Origin: JAMHWF01 sp035911095
GTDB taxonomy: Bacteria; Pseudomonadota; Gammaproteobacteria; Burkholderiales; Burkholderiaceae_C
Direction of reading: 5' to 3'
DNA length: 64,000 bases
NCBI GenBank assembly: GCA_035911095.1
Contig: JAMHWF010000023.1
Coordinates: 91,945 to 155,944 of the forward strand
Shown: positions 16,984 to 27,500 of the stretch, piece by piece
Layout: every line of letters begins with the position of its first letter
How positions within the stretch are numbered: the stretch's first letter is position 1
Translations under genes and position numbers: made by a program
Notes under the pieces: generated by a model
The model's database searches: none
The model's input: the letters and a program-made list of their open reading frames with translations, nothing else
Told to the model about the DNA's origin: nothing

Positions 16984-17160
16984 GGACTCAGGAAATCCCA
17001 ACGAATCGAGAAAAAATTCTAGGAGCGGCGCAGCAGGAAGCCAGTGCTTGCCCACATGAGAGGCCTCCAGTCGTGACGGAATCGTTGCAAATCCGCCCTT
17101 CGCCTGCACCGGCACGGCCGCCACCGACCCCGCGGTGGCCGTAGCCACCGTCGATGGCCA

Positions 17161-17622
17161 TCAGCCGCGCCCGGTGGAGCCGAAGCCGCCCTCGCCCCGC
17201 GACGATTCGCCGAAGGCCTCGACGCGCCGGAAGCGCGCCTGCACCACCGGCACGATCACCATCTGCGCGATGCGCTCGAAGGGCTCGATCGTGAACAGCA
17301 CGCTGCCGCGGTGCCAGCAACTGACCATCAGCGGGCCCTGGTAGTCGCTGTCGATCAGGCCGACCAGGTTGCCGAGCACGATGCCGTGCTTGTGGCCCAG
17401 CCCGGAGCGCGGGAGGATCATCGCGGCGAGCCCCGGGTCGGCGATGTGGATCGCCAGGCCGGTCGGGATCAGCGTCGTCTGGCCCGGCTCGAGGTGCAGC
17501 GGCGCGTCGAGGCAGGCGCGCAGGTCGAGCCCGGCACTGCCGGGCGTCGCGTAGGCGGGGCTCAGTTCGTCGTAGCGCGCGGCCAGGCGCGCGTCGAGCA
17601 CTTTCAGTTCGATCGTCGTCAT
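17161..17622 (-). CDS. dut: Deoxyuridine 5'-triphosphate nucleotidohydrolase
   Basis: This 153-residue trimeric dUTPase hydrolyses dUTP to dUMP and pyrophosphate, keeping uracil out of DNA and supplying dUMP for thymidylate. The five dUTPase motifs are visible: SAGLDLRA, LPRSGLGHKHGIVLGN, GLIDSDYQGPL, FERIAQMV and the C-terminal P-loop-like GEGGFGSTGRG that closes over the nucleotide. The start MTTIELKVLD at 17622 matches family length (about 150); the frame runs on to 17676 without conserved residues. It lies 85 nt downstream of coaBC on the same strand, a common Burkholderiales neighbourhood. Confidence 0.95.
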   Translation of the reverse strand: MTTIELKVLDARLAARYDELSPAYATPGSAGLDLRACLDAPLHLEPGQTTLIPTGLAIHIADPGLAAMILPRSGLGHKHGIVLGNLVGLIDSDYQGPLMVSCWHRGSVLFTIEPFERIAQMVIVPVVQARFRRVEAFGESSRGEGGFGSTGRG

Positions 17623-17707
17623 GGGGTGTCCGGTAGAGGCCTGCGCCGCGGTGCGCAAGCACTGCTCATGCCGCACGCGTCACGCCGCTCGACTCACGTC
17701 GAGCACG

Positions 17708-18973
17708 TCATGCCGCGTGGAGCGCGATGCGCCGCGCGATCTCGCCGACCAGCGCACGGGCGAGCGTCAGCTTGTCGGCGGTGCCGCCGCTCTCGGGCAA
17801 CTTGCGATGGCCCTGGGGATCGACGAGCAGCAGGCTGTTGTCGTCGCGGCCGAAAGTCGCCGGCCCGAGGTTGCCGACGATCAACGGCAGGCCCTTGCGC
17901 TCGAGCTTCTCGCGCGCATGGCGCAGCAGGTCGTGGCTCTCGGCAGCGAAGCCGACGCAGTACGGCCGGCGCTGCGCCCCGCTCTCGGGCAGCTTCGCGA
18001 CGGCGGCGAGGATGTCGGCGTTCTCGGTCAGCTCGAAAACAGGCGCCACCTTGCTGCCGTTCTTCTTGATCTTCTGCTCCGAGAGCGACGCCGGCCGCCA
18101 GTCGGCCACCGCCGCGGTCGCGACGAACACATGGTGCGCGGGGGCCAGCGGCAGCACCGCGTCGTACATCTGCTGCGCGGTCGTCACGTCGATGCGCTGC
18201 ACGCCGGTGGGCGTCGGCAGATGCACTGGGCCGGCGACCAGCGTCACCTCGGCACCCGCCTCGCGCGCGGCACGCGCGATCGCGAAGCCCATCTTGCCGC
18301 TCGACAGGTTGGTGATGCCCCGCACCGGGTCAATCGGCTCGAAGGTCGGGCCGGCGGTGATCAGGAGCCGGCGCCCGAGCAGCGCCTTCGGCTGGAAGTG
18401 GGCGACGACGGCCTCGACGATCTCGTCGGCCTCGAGCATGCGGCCGTCGCCGATCTCGCCGCAGGCCTGGTCGCCGGCCGCCGGGCCGAGCACGGTGGCG
18501 CCGTCGGCGACGAGCTGCGCGAGGTTGCGCCGCGTCGCCGGATGCGCCCACATCTCGCGGTTCATCGCCGGCGCAACGAGCAGCGGGCAGCGCTCGATCG
18601 GGCGCGCCAGGCAGGCCAGGCTCAGCAGGTCGTCGGCGCGGCCCTGCACCAGCCGGGCGATAAAGTCGGCCGTGGCCGGCGCAACGAGCAACGCATCGGC
18701 CTCACGCGTCAGGTTGATGTGCGCCATCGCGTTCGGCGCGCGCAGGTCCCAGGTGCTGTCGTAGACCGGGCGGTTCGACAGCGCCTGCATCGTCACCGGG
18801 GTGATGAAGTGCTGCGCGCCCTCCGTCATCACCACCTGCACCGTCGCGCCGGCCTTGACCAGCCCGCGCAGCAGTTCGGCCGCCTTGTAGCAGGCGATGC
18901 CGCCGGTGAGGCCGAGCACGAGGTGGCGGCCGGCGAGTTCCTGGGAGGCCTGGGGTGCCTGGGTCTGGGACAT
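17708..18973 (-). CDS. coaBC: Bifunctional CoaBC: phosphopantothenoylcysteine synthetase/decarboxylase
   Basis: This 421-residue enzyme performs two steps of coenzyme A synthesis. The N-terminal CoaC flavoprotein has GLTGGIACYKAAEL, the substrate His in NAMAHINLTR, PAMNREMW and the ACGEIGDGRM flap. The C-terminal CoaB domain has TAGPTFEPIDPVRGITNLSSGKMG, and KIKKNGSK, NLGPATFGRDDNSLLL. The length is normal. The start at 18973 (MSQTQAP) is the first ATG near the domain; the open frame continues upstream into the low-GC flank of the neighbouring island and is not coding there. dut follows. Confidence 0.95.
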   Translation of the reverse strand: MSQTQAPQASQELAGRHLVLGLTGGIACYKAAELLRGLVKAGATVQVVMTEGAQHFITPVTMQALSNRPVYDSTWDLRAPNAMAHINLTREADALLVAPATADFIARLVQGRADDLLSLACLARPIERCPLLVAPAMNREMWAHPATRRNLAQLVADGATVLGPAAGDQACGEIGDGRMLEADEIVEAVVAHFQPKALLGRRLLITAGPTFEPIDPVRGITNLSSGKMGFAIARAAREAGAEVTLVAGPVHLPTPTGVQRIDVTTAQQMYDAVLPLAPAHHVFVATAAVADWRPASLSEQKIKKNGSKVAPVFELTENADILAAVAKLPESGAQRRPYCVGFAAESHDLLRHAREKLERKGLPLIVGNLGPATFGRDDNSLLLVDPQGHRKLPESGGTADKLTLARALVGEIARRIALHAA

Positions 18974-19503
18974 GGCGCGCACTGTAGCGCGCGGGGGGCA
19001 TGACGGCGTGCGGGCGACGCGAAACCAGTTCAGGGTTCGGAGGCGCGAGGTGGGCGCCTGTTTCGGAGCTGCGGGCTGCAGCCGATCGCAAGCCGGGACC
19101 TTGTCCACATGGCGAGCCAACAATCCCAACGCTGGCGTTCGGACATCATTTGCGCCGGACGGCTGGCGGTTGGCGAATCGCTTTCCCTTGGAGATCTGAT
19201 CGGTGCGACGTCGACACTGTGAGGCGCATTGACCGGGGGGCGCCGTGCCCTTGCGGCCATAACCCGTCGTTGGCCAGTGAGTGGGATACGGTCGGCCGTT
19301 GGTAATGAGTCCCGCCGCTGCAGAGCGACGCAACCGCGCAGTTCAGTCATCCGGCTAGTCCACTGCGATCCCGTTCTCCTGTCCGTAGCCAACTGCGCAC
19401 GGAGTCGACAAGCAACAGGCGCTCTGCCAAGGCCGCGGTAAGGAGCTGCACTGCACCTGCCGGCCGCGTTGGAGTGGAGCCGAAGTTCCGGCAGGATGGC
19501 GGC
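18974..19503. other. Left flank of the island: 530 nt without a supported gene
   Basis: The DNA between the coaBC start and the large NTPase gene is visibly less GC-rich than its neighbours; one 60-nt line I counted (19141-19200) is 58% GC. Short open frames exist but none has a recognisable domain, signal peptide or good ribosome site. I see no integrase, transposase or tRNA. The promoters of coaBC (leftward) and of the NTPase gene (rightward) must lie here. Confidence 0.6.
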
Positions 19504-22500
19504 ATGACCGCGACCCGATCCACGAAGACAAAGCCTATGCGTGCGGGTGGGCGCGCCACCGAGGCGGGTATGGCGTTCCAGGCAACCGTAGCGACGTGGT
19601 TCGCGGTCCACATCCTCGTGCGCCTCCCGGTCGGTGGGCGCTTCGGCCTCAACAACACTGCCTTGTCGACGGCGATCCGCCTGGAGACCGGCACCGCGCT
19701 TGACGACATCGAGGTGACGCAGTCCGACGGTGGGGCACTGCACATCCAGAGCAAGACGTCCGCCACCCTCGCGACGGCAGAGAAGGCGCCACTCGCCAAG
19801 ACGGGCGGCCAGCTCGCCGTCTGGATGGCGGACGCAAAGGCTTCGGGAGGCGCTCCGGATCCGACGCGAAGCGCGGCGATGCTCGCGGTCAGGGCGGACG
19901 CTGCCCGGTCGCTCGACGACCTCGAGGCGGGATGCCGCGCGTTCGATCTGGGCGGCAGTTGGTTGGTCACGAAGAGTCAACGCAGCACCGCGCAATGCTC
20001 CGCGCTCTCCGCGCTGGAGGAGATCGTGAACGCGGCTTGGACCACGCATCGCGGGGCTCAACCCACCGATGGTGATCTCGCGGACATGGCCCGCAGCTTC
20101 CACGTGGCGCGGTTCTCGATGGACGAGGGCGACACCGATTGGCGGGAGGCGTCGAGGCTGCTTGGCCGAAATCTGTACGGCAGCGACGCGTCGGGAGACG
20201 CCCCGCTTCGCGACCTTCGCGGCATCATGCGCGACCTGATCTGCGGCGGCGCCCCAGCCGACCGGAATGGCCTGCTCAACGCGCTTCGACGCCGGGGCCA
20301 CGTCGACACCGGCGCGCCGCGCTTCGAGGATGACGTGGCCCGGCTCCGGGCCGCGACGGACGCCGAGCTGGGACGGCTGGCCGCGCACGGCAAGCTGCCG
20401 GTGTGCGGCGGAGTCACGATCACCCGGGAGAGCGACGCGCCCATGGCGATGGCGATCGCCTCCGGTTCGCTGATGGTCGTCGGTGAACCGGGCGCCGGCA
20501 AGACCGGCGCGCTCGTTCACGCTGCGACCGCGCTCGCAGCGGGCGGCGCCTTCGTCGTGTTCCTCTCCGTCGACCGGTTCCCCGGCGTCTCGATAGCGGC
20601 AGACCTGGCGTCCGAACTGCGGCTCGGCCACGCGCTCGTCGAGGTCCTGGCGGCTGTGCCGGGCCCCGAACCGAAGTACCTTTTCATCGATGCGCTCGAC
20701 GCAGCCCGCGGCGGGCTGGCGGAGGGCGTGTTCGCCTCCCTGATCGAGCAAGTCAGGAGTGGACTCGTCGACGAATGGATCGTCATCGCGTCGATCCGGA
20801 CCTACGACTTGCGAAATGGCCGGCGATACCGGCAGTCGTTCGTCGGCGCACCGGCTGACGCGACACACGCCGATACCACGCTGGGAGGAGTCCGCCACTT
20901 CCTCGTCCCCCGGCTGACCGACGGCGACCTCGCCACGGCTGGCGCCTCGTCCCCCGCGATCGCGAGCCTCCTCGCGTCGGCCACGCCGCCGCTCGCCGAG
21001 CTGCTGCGCAACGTGTTCAATCTGTCGCTCGCCGCGGAGTTGATAGCGGGTGGCGCTGACCCTGCGGAGTTCGCCGGCATCAAGTCGCAGTCCGGCCTCA
21101 TCGACACCTACGAGGACGTTCGCATGCCGACGACTGGCATGACGCAGGCGGCGGGGGACGCGGCGGCCGCGATGGCGAGCAGCCGGCGGCTGGCGGTCCG
21201 GAAGGTGGATGTCAGGCACCCCGACCTCGACAAGGTCATTCAGTCCGGCGTGCTGACGGCTGACGGCGACCTTGCCAGCTTCGCCCACCACGTCCTGTTC
21301 GACCACGTCGCGGGGAGGTTCCATCTCGCCTGGAACGACCCAGATCGACTGATGGCGCAGTTGAAGGGCGATGCCTCCGCCGCGTTCCTGCTCGCGCCTG
21401 CGCTCCGGTTCGCGGTCGAGCGCGCCTGGCGCGCTGACACTGATGGCAAGCCTCAGAGCTGGCGGCTCGTCTGCGGCATCTTCTCGACAACACAGGTCGA
21501 CGCAGTCCTCGGCAACGTCGCGCTCCGCATCGTTGGCGAGAATGTGGGAGGCGTCGAAGATCTCGACGGTCTCGTCGCCGAGCTCGAGACGAAGCCAGAC
21601 GCCCCGGCGCTGGCCAGTCTGCTCGGGCGCCTGAGCCGGTTCGTGGTGATGGACATGAGGGCGGCCCGCGGCGGCCCACCCGAGCGCGCACTCGCGTGGG
21701 CGAGTCTCGCCGAGCGACTGGCGAGAAGCGGTCGCATGTCGCTCGTGGATCCGGCGCGCGTGCTGCTCGACGCTCTGTTCGATCACGCCGATCTGACGGA
21801 TCCGGCGCTGCTGCCGATCGTTGGCCGCGCGGCGCGAGCGATGCTTGAGTTCGCCTGGTCCAAGTCGCCGGCCCTGCAGACGACGGCCGACAGCGCGATC
21901 ACGTTCGTCGGAAGGTCGTTCGCCTCCGATCCCGCCGCCTCCAAGAGCCTGCTCGAACGGATCCTGCGCGAGCCTCACTTCTCCCAGAACGCCGACCGAG
22001 AGGCCCACTGGCTGGCGGAACAAATCCTGCCGATCGCGCGGACGGACCCGTCGTTCGCCGTCGAGATCTACGCGGGGCTCTACGGGCAGATGATCACCGA
22101 CCGCTCGACGTCAGCTTTCGGCGGACATCGAAGCCGAATCATGCCGCTCTCGTCCAATCGTCGGCAGGACTACGAGCTTTCGCGCTGGCAGCTCGGGACG
22201 TCGGTCAGCGAGTTCCTGGCGATCTCGCCCGAGCACGGTACGCGGGCGGTCATCGAAGCCGTCATCGGGGAGGCGAAGACGCGGGGCTACGGCGATCCGG
22301 GAAACCCCAAGCTCATCGACCTCGGCTCCGGGAAGATTGAGTTTCGCGGGACCGACGTCGAGTTCAACGCATGGGAGGAGAAGGACGACGACGAGCCGTC
22401 CCATGAAGACGACGTGCTCGCGCACTACGTCACCTTTCTGCGCTCGTGCGACCTGGTGTCCTTCGGTTTGAGCGTCGCAGCTGCGTCGCGCGACTATGCG

Positions 22501-24396
22501 GCGGCCTCCGTGTGGGCGCGGATTCTCGGCGTGGCGAGCGAGCGCGTGCCGGAGGTCGCCGACCTGATCTGGCCGACGATGACCAAGCCCGACCTCCTGG
22601 CAGACTGCGGCACGCTGCGAGACGCAGTTCGGTTCGTCGCTGCGGCTTGGCCATCCCGTTCGCATGAAGAGCGACGCGGCTTCGAGGAGATGGTGCTGAA
22701 CGACAAGCGACATGCCGACGACGACGCCAGGGGAAGATGGCGACGCGTCCTCGGAAGGTTGCTCGCGCTCATCCCGGAGGAGGCGCTCGTTCTGGATGCG
22801 ACCCGCGACCTTCGACGGCGGATGCAGACCGGCGGCGAGCTGACGGAGAACCGACCGATCCGCAGTCTCGCCGTAAGCTGGGGCCGAAACGAGGACTACG
22901 TCCGGGAAAACCTGCGGCGTGAGGGCGTCGACATGGACGACGGCCCCAACCGGGTCGTCCTGGACGCCTCGGACGCGCTTCACGCCAGCGTCAACGCGAC
23001 GCCAGGCGACAGCGACGCGGCCAAGCTCGCGACCTTGTGGTCGGAGGCCACGGCGCTGATAGCGCTGCTCGACGCCAACCCCGAACTCCACGGTCAGGTC
23101 GACCACTCGTCTTGGGGACACGTCTCGAACGCGGTCCAGCGTGTCGCCTCCAGCCCAAACTTCGCCCCTGGCGTAGATGGGCTCCCCAACCTGGACACGA
23201 TGCTCGCCGTGCTAGCGCGGCTGTCCGCGAGCAAATGTCCCGAGTCCCGGTTGGATGTCAGAGTCAATGCGGTCGAGGCTTGGGTATCGCTCGCGCCGAG
23301 GTTCGCGGCCGAACGTCCTGTGATCGTCGACCGCATTGGGGAGGTCCTTGCGGACCAACAGTCATCGGTACGCCTTCAGGCGGCGCAGAACCTCCAAGTC
23401 ATCTGCGTGGCCGCCCCGGAGCGGATGTGGGAGATGGGAGAACGGATCGCCGCGACCGAGATCAGCACAGAGGTGCTGACCGCCTATCTCTGCAGTTGTC
23501 TGCGGCGGTTCAGCCACGCCGAGGCCGAGCGCTGCGAGCACATCCTCGCGATCGTCAAAGGGCGGCTCGGCGACTTCGCCGACAAGGCGGGTGGGCGGAA
23601 CCACATCCTGGAATGTCTCGGCGGATGGGCGGCGCAACTCCAGGCGCGGCAGGGACGTCCGCTCGCTAGCGCCTGGATCGACGAGTGGGCGGCTGTTCCC
23701 GAGCGATTCCAGGGTGCTCTCAACGCATACACCTCATCGCTGCGGGCGACGTTCTTCGGCCGCTATGCCTCCGATGCCGCGCCGGGCAACAAGGAGATGA
23801 ACGACCGTGCGCAGGAGGGACTTGCGACGGTCCTCAGGTCAGCACTCGACATCTCGGCCAGGAGCCTCTCGGTGCTGACCTCCGACGCCCCCGAAGGGGA
23901 GAAGGACATTGCCGGTCGGGCGTACAAAGCGGCAGAGCAGGTCACCCTCCACGCCATGAACCAGCTCTACTTCGGCGCGGGAACGCGTGCGAAGGGCAAG
24001 GTAGATGGCACGGGCCTCGACAGTGTCGAGGCGAAGAAGCGCTTCCTCGCCGACTACGCCGACATCCTCGCGCTCCTACGGCGATCGCGCGAACCGGCGA
24101 CGCTGCATCACTTGATCGAACTCTACGAGTACCTGATCCCCGGCGATCCCGTCGCCGTCTTCACCGCGATCCACGCGATCCTCACCGAGCCGGGTGCGGA
24201 GGAGGGCTACCACTTCGAGAGCCTCGGCAGCAAAGCGGTCGCGAAGGTCGTTAGACGCTACATCGCCGACCATCGCGACATCTTCGAAGATCCAGACAGG
24301 CGCGCGAAGCTCGTAGAGATCCTCCAGCTGTTCTCGGAGGCCGGCTGGCCAGAGGCAATTGGGCTGCTCTACGAGTTGCCCGATCTGCTCAGGTGA
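19504..24396 (+). CDS. STAND-type P-loop NTPase with N-terminal nuclease-like domain, candidate antiviral effector
   Basis: This 1630-residue protein is the only gene of a low-GC island. Residues about 30-110 carry the pattern Glu61 ... Asp67-Asp68-Ile-Glu ... His80-Ile-Gln82-Ser-Lys84. This matches the E/D/QxK core of PD-(D/E)xK nucleases such as Cap4 (DUF4297) and Mrr. A P-loop NTPase follows, with Walker A GEPGAGKT at 327-334 and Walker B YLFIDALDAA at 392-401. The DALDA form is typical of STAND/NACHT ATPases. FAHHVLFDH at about 593-601 resembles the conserved piece after the winged helix in such proteins. The last 1000 residues have no named domain but look like an all-helical, HEAT/TPR-like sensor array. 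The ATG at 19504 has AGGA 7 nt upstream; an in-frame GTG at 19474 lacks one. There is no signal peptide. A role as an Avs-like phage sensor is inferred; I cannot place it in a named Avs subtype. Confidence 0.85.
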   Translation: MTATRSTKTKPMRAGGRATEAGMAFQATVATWFAVHILVRLPVGGRFGLNNTALSTAIRLETGTALDDIEVTQSDGGALHIQSKTSATLATAEKAPLAKTGGQLAVWMADAKASGGAPDPTRSAAMLAVRADAARSLDDLEAGCRAFDLGGSWLVTKSQRSTAQCSALSALEEIVNAAWTTHRGAQPTDGDLADMARSFHVARFSMDEGDTDWREASRLLGRNLYGSDASGDAPLRDLRGIMRDLICGGAPADRNGLLNALRRRGHVDTGAPRFEDDVARLRAATDAELGRLAAHGKLPVCGGVTITRESDAPMAMAIASGSLMVVGEPGAGKTGALVHAATALAAGGAFVVFLSVDRFPGVSIAADLASELRLGHALVEVLAAVPGPEPKYLFIDALDAARGGLAEGVFASLIEQVRSGLVDEWIVIASIRTYDLRNGRRYRQSFVGAPADATHADTTLGGVRHFLVPRLTDGDLATAGASSPAIASLLASATPPLAELLRNVFNLSLAAELIAGGADPAEFAGIKSQSGLIDTYEDVRMPTTGMTQAAGDAAAAMASSRRLAVRKVDVRHPDLDKVIQSGVLTADGDLASFAHHVLFDHVAGRFHLAWNDPDRLMAQLKGDASAAFLLAPALRFAVERAWRADTDGKPQSWRLVCGIFSTTQVDAVLGNVALRIVGENVGGVEDLDGLVAELETKPDAPALASLLGRLSRFVVMDMRAARGGPPERALAWASLAERLARSGRMSLVDPARVLLDALFDHADLTDPALLPIVGRAARAMLEFAWSKSPALQTTADSAITFVGRSFASDPAASKSLLERILREPHFSQNADREAHWLAEQILPIARTDPSFAVEIYAGLYGQMITDRSTSAFGGHRSRIMPLSSNRRQDYELSRWQLGTSVSEFLAISPEHGTRAVIEAVIGEAKTRGYGDPGNPKLIDLGSGKIEFRGTDVEFNAWEEKDDDEPSHEDDVLAHYVTFLRSCDLVSFGLSVAAASRDYAAASVWARILGVASERVPEVADLIWPTMTKPDLLADCGTLRDAVRFVAAAWPSRSHEERRGFEEMVLNDKRHADDDARGRWRRVLGRLLALIPEEALVLDATRDLRRRMQTGGELTENRPIRSLAVSWGRNEDYVRENLRREGVDMDDGPNRVVLDASDALHASVNATPGDSDAAKLATLWSEATALIALLDANPELHGQVDHSSWGHVSNAVQRVASSPNFAPGVDGLPNLDTMLAVLARLSASKCPESRLDVRVNAVEAWVSLAPRFAAERPVIVDRIGEVLADQQSSVRLQAAQNLQVICVAAPERMWEMGERIAATEISTEVLTAYLCSCLRRFSHAEAERCEHILAIVKGRLGDFADKAGGRNHILECLGGWAAQLQARQGRPLASAWIDEWAAVPERFQGALNAYTSSLRATFFGRYASDAAPGNKEMNDRAQEGLATVLRSALDISARSLSVLTSDAPEGEKDIAGRAYKAAEQVTLHAMNQLYFGAGTRAKGKVDGTGLDSVEAKKRFLADYADILALLRRSREPATLHHLIELYEYLIPGDPVAVFTAIHAILTEPGAEEGYHFESLGSKAVAKVVRRYIADHRDIFEDPDRRAKLVEILQLFSEAGWPEAIGLLYELPDLLR

Positions 24397-24540
24397 AGCG
24401 GCAAGGTCTAAGGCGTGTTAGCAGGAGCGACGCGCCGTCCGGCGTCCGCTGGTTCGGGCTATTGAATTCGCGCTCGACCGGCCACTTTACGGGGACGAGA
24501 TCGGGTCGACGTATGTCGCCTCAGGGTCGCAACGAGTCGG
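24397..24540. other. Right flank of the island
   Basis: These 144 nt separate the large NTPase gene from the end of treY on the opposite strand. Composition is lower in GC than in treY (for example CTATTGAATTC at about 24459-24469). No gene, strong hairpin or repeat is visible. Confidence 0.5.
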
Positions 24541-27500
24541 TCATTCAGGCACCCTCGGGCTATCGCTCACACCAGCGCAATGTCCGAGGCGCCAGACGTC
24601 GGGTCGCTCAGGAAGGCGCCCGTTCATCTGCAACGCCGCGAACGGCAGGTCCGCCAGCAGTGGCACGATAGCGAGGATCGAGCCCCCTCCTTCAGCACCG
24701 GGCGACAGCGCATGGGAGCGCCCGCTGAGCCGGTCCACCCACTCCCGCGGCGCCTCGGCCGGCAGCACCAGCCGCGTCTCGCGCCAGCGCGCCGCCCAGG
24801 CCGCGCCCTCCTCGCAAACCTCCCCCGCCCTCCCCTCGACCAGCGTGTGCAGCAGCCGCGTCCCGACCACCAGCGCCCAGGCCTGCCCGTCGGCCGTCTG
24901 GCGTGCATGGGCGACGACATGCTCGGCCGCCGGCCCCTCGACGGTGATCGGCAGGTAGCGCCCATCGCGGAACAGCTCAGGCGCTTCGGCGCGCCACTGC
25001 AGCAGGCGCCAGCAGAGGTCCAGCTTGAGGCGGCCGTCGGCCCAGCCGCGGCGCAGTCCGGCGAGCTGCGCCGCGCGCGCGTCGCCTGACGATGCCTGCT
25101 GCAGCGCGGACAGCATCGCGGCCTGCCGCGCATGGTCGACCGGCCGCCGGTTGTCCGGGTCGACAAGGCTCCAGTTCCACACCTCGCAGCCCTGGTAGAT
25201 GTCGGGCACGCCGGGCGCGGTCAGCTTGAACAGCAGCTGGTTCAGGGTGTTCCAGGCGCCGAACGGCGCGATGCCTTCGACGAAGGCGCGCAGGTCCGAC
25301 AGCGCCGGATTCGGCTCGAGCCGGCCGAGCAGCAGCTCGACGAAGCGCGCGACCGCGCCTTCGTAGGCCTCGTCGGGGCGCAGCCAGCTGCTGCGCTGCT
25401 TGGCCTCGCGCAGCGCCTTCAGCAGGTAGGCCTGGATGCGCTCGCGCAGGTCGGCGAGCGCCGCCTCGTCGACCTCGCCCGGCGGCCAGATGCCGACCAC
25501 GCTCTGGTACAGCAGCAGCTCGTCGTTCGGCGCGATCGCGGCGTCGCCCTCGGCCCGCTCGGCGCGGGGGGCGGTCGCGGCGCGCCAGCGTGCGAGCGCC
25601 CCGGCCCAGGCCTCGGGTATCTCCGACAACACCGCGAGCCGCGCCCGCACATCCTCCGAGCGCTTGCTGTCGTGCGTGGAGGTGCCGAGCATGCAGTGCG
25701 GCAGGAAGCGCTGGCGCTGCACATTGGCGGCGTGGAAGGCCGCGACGCTGGTGCCGAACTGGCGCGGCTCGCCGCCCACCTCGTTCAGCGTCACCAGCCG
25801 GTGGTAGCGGTAGAAGGCCGTGTCCTCCATCGACTTGGCCATCACCGGCGCGGTGAACTGCTGGAAGCGCTGCACCACGCCCAGCCGCGCCGCGCGGCGC
25901 GCCGGGTCGCCGTCGCCCGCTTCGTCCCCAATCTCGTCGAGCAGCAGCGCATGCAGCCACTTCAGCGCGCTCGGCTCGGCGAGCCCGGCGCGCAGCGCCG
26001 CCGCCAGTGCCCAGTCGAGGTGGCGCCGGTCGGTGGCGGCGCCGTCGGGGTCGGGCAGCGCGCCGCCGAGGTAGGTGCGATAGACCGGGAAGGCGGCGGC
26101 CAGCTCGACGATCGCGCGCCGCAGCCCGTTGCGCGTGAAGTCGCGGGTGCGCCGGTCGGCGACCGCGATGCGGTGCGCGCGCTGCGTGAGCACGTAGAGG
26201 TCGGCGGCGAGCGACTGCTCCATCACGTCGCGCTTGGCGGCGAGCAACTCGGCCTCGTAGTCGACCGCCTCGCCGACAAAGTCTTCGTACAGGCGGTCGA
26301 AGGCTTCGGCCTGGCGCCCGTCGACGAAGAGGCCGCCCACCAGCTGGCCGAAGCGGTAGCCGGTGTCGCCATGCACCGGCCAGCTCGCCGGCCAGTGCTC
26401 GTGCGGCGCGAGGATCTTCTCGATCAGCAGGTAGAGCGCGCGCGGAGTCTCGACGCCCGCCTTGCACTGGCGGGCGACGTGGGCCGCCTGCAGGCGGCGG
26501 AAGTACTGCAGCGGGTCCGACAGCCCGTCCGGGTGGTCGATGCGCAAGCCGGCGATGCGGCCCTCGCCCAGCCACTGCAGCAGCCGCGCATGCGCCGCCT
26601 CGAACACCTCGGCGCGCTCCATGCGCAGCGCGGCGAGCGTGTTGACGTCGAAGAAGCGGCGGTAGTTGATCTCGTCGCCGGCCACGCGCCAATAGGCCGC
26701 GCGCCAGGCCTGGCGCTGGATCAGCGCGTCGAGTTCGTCGAAGCTCGACGCCTCGCCGGGCCGGCCGGCGTAGGTCGCGACGCAGGCCTCGACCCAGTCG
26801 CGCACCGCCGCGTGCTGCGCGACCAGCGCGCGCAGCGCGGCCTGCAGGCGCGGCACCAGCGCGCGGCGCAGCCCGCGCCGGCCGCGCGCGTCGTCGTCAC
26901 GCGCCGGCAGGGCCGCGAAAGCGGCGAGCAGCACCGTCGCCTCGGCCGCCACCTCCTCCGGCGGCGGCAGGCGGCCGAGCACCGCGGCGCTGTCACCCGG
27001 GTCGAGTGGGAAGCGGTGCTCGTGGTAGTCGACGCGGAAGGCGGCCTGCGCCTCGTCGAACACCAGCACCAGCTCGCCCGCCTCGAGCACCTCGCCGTAC
27101 TGCGCGCCGAGCACCGGCATCAGCACCTGGGCCGCGGCCTGGCCGGGCGCGGGCGTCCAGTCGATGTCGAAGGTCTCGGCGTAGGCCGAGGCCGGCCCGT
27201 TGGCCAGCACGTCGAGCCACCAGGCGTTGTCGGCCTCGAGCACGCCCATGTGGTTCGGCACCACGTCGGCGAGCTGGCCGATGCCCTGCGCTGCCAGCGC
27301 GTCGCAGAGGCGCTCATAGGCCGCCTCGTCGCCGATCTCGGGGTTGAGCTGCGAGTGGTCGACGATGTCGTAGCCGTGCATGCTGCCGGCGCGCGCGCGC
27401 AGGAAGGGCGAGGTGTAGAGGTGGCTGACGCCGAGCGCGGCCAGGTAGGGCGCGAGCGCGGCCGCGTCGTCGAAGCGGAAGCCGGCGTGCAGTTGCACGC

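Noticed and set aside
19358..19371. 14-nt word GTCCACTGCGATCC also present at 63966-63979, as a possible attachment-site pair
   Set aside because: Several 14-nt matches are expected by chance in 64 kb, and neither copy is next to an integrase or forms both ends of an element.
18974..19503. Small plus-strand frames (about 70-100 codons) as genes of the island
   Set aside because: No ribosome site, signal or domain, and they overlap one another in different frames.
19030..22023. Long minus-strand open frame antisense to the large NTPase gene
   Set aside because: It lacks domain motifs, is Arg/Gly/Ala-biased as expected for the complement of a GC-rich gene, and crosses the intergenic flank. 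The plus-strand frame carries clear motifs.
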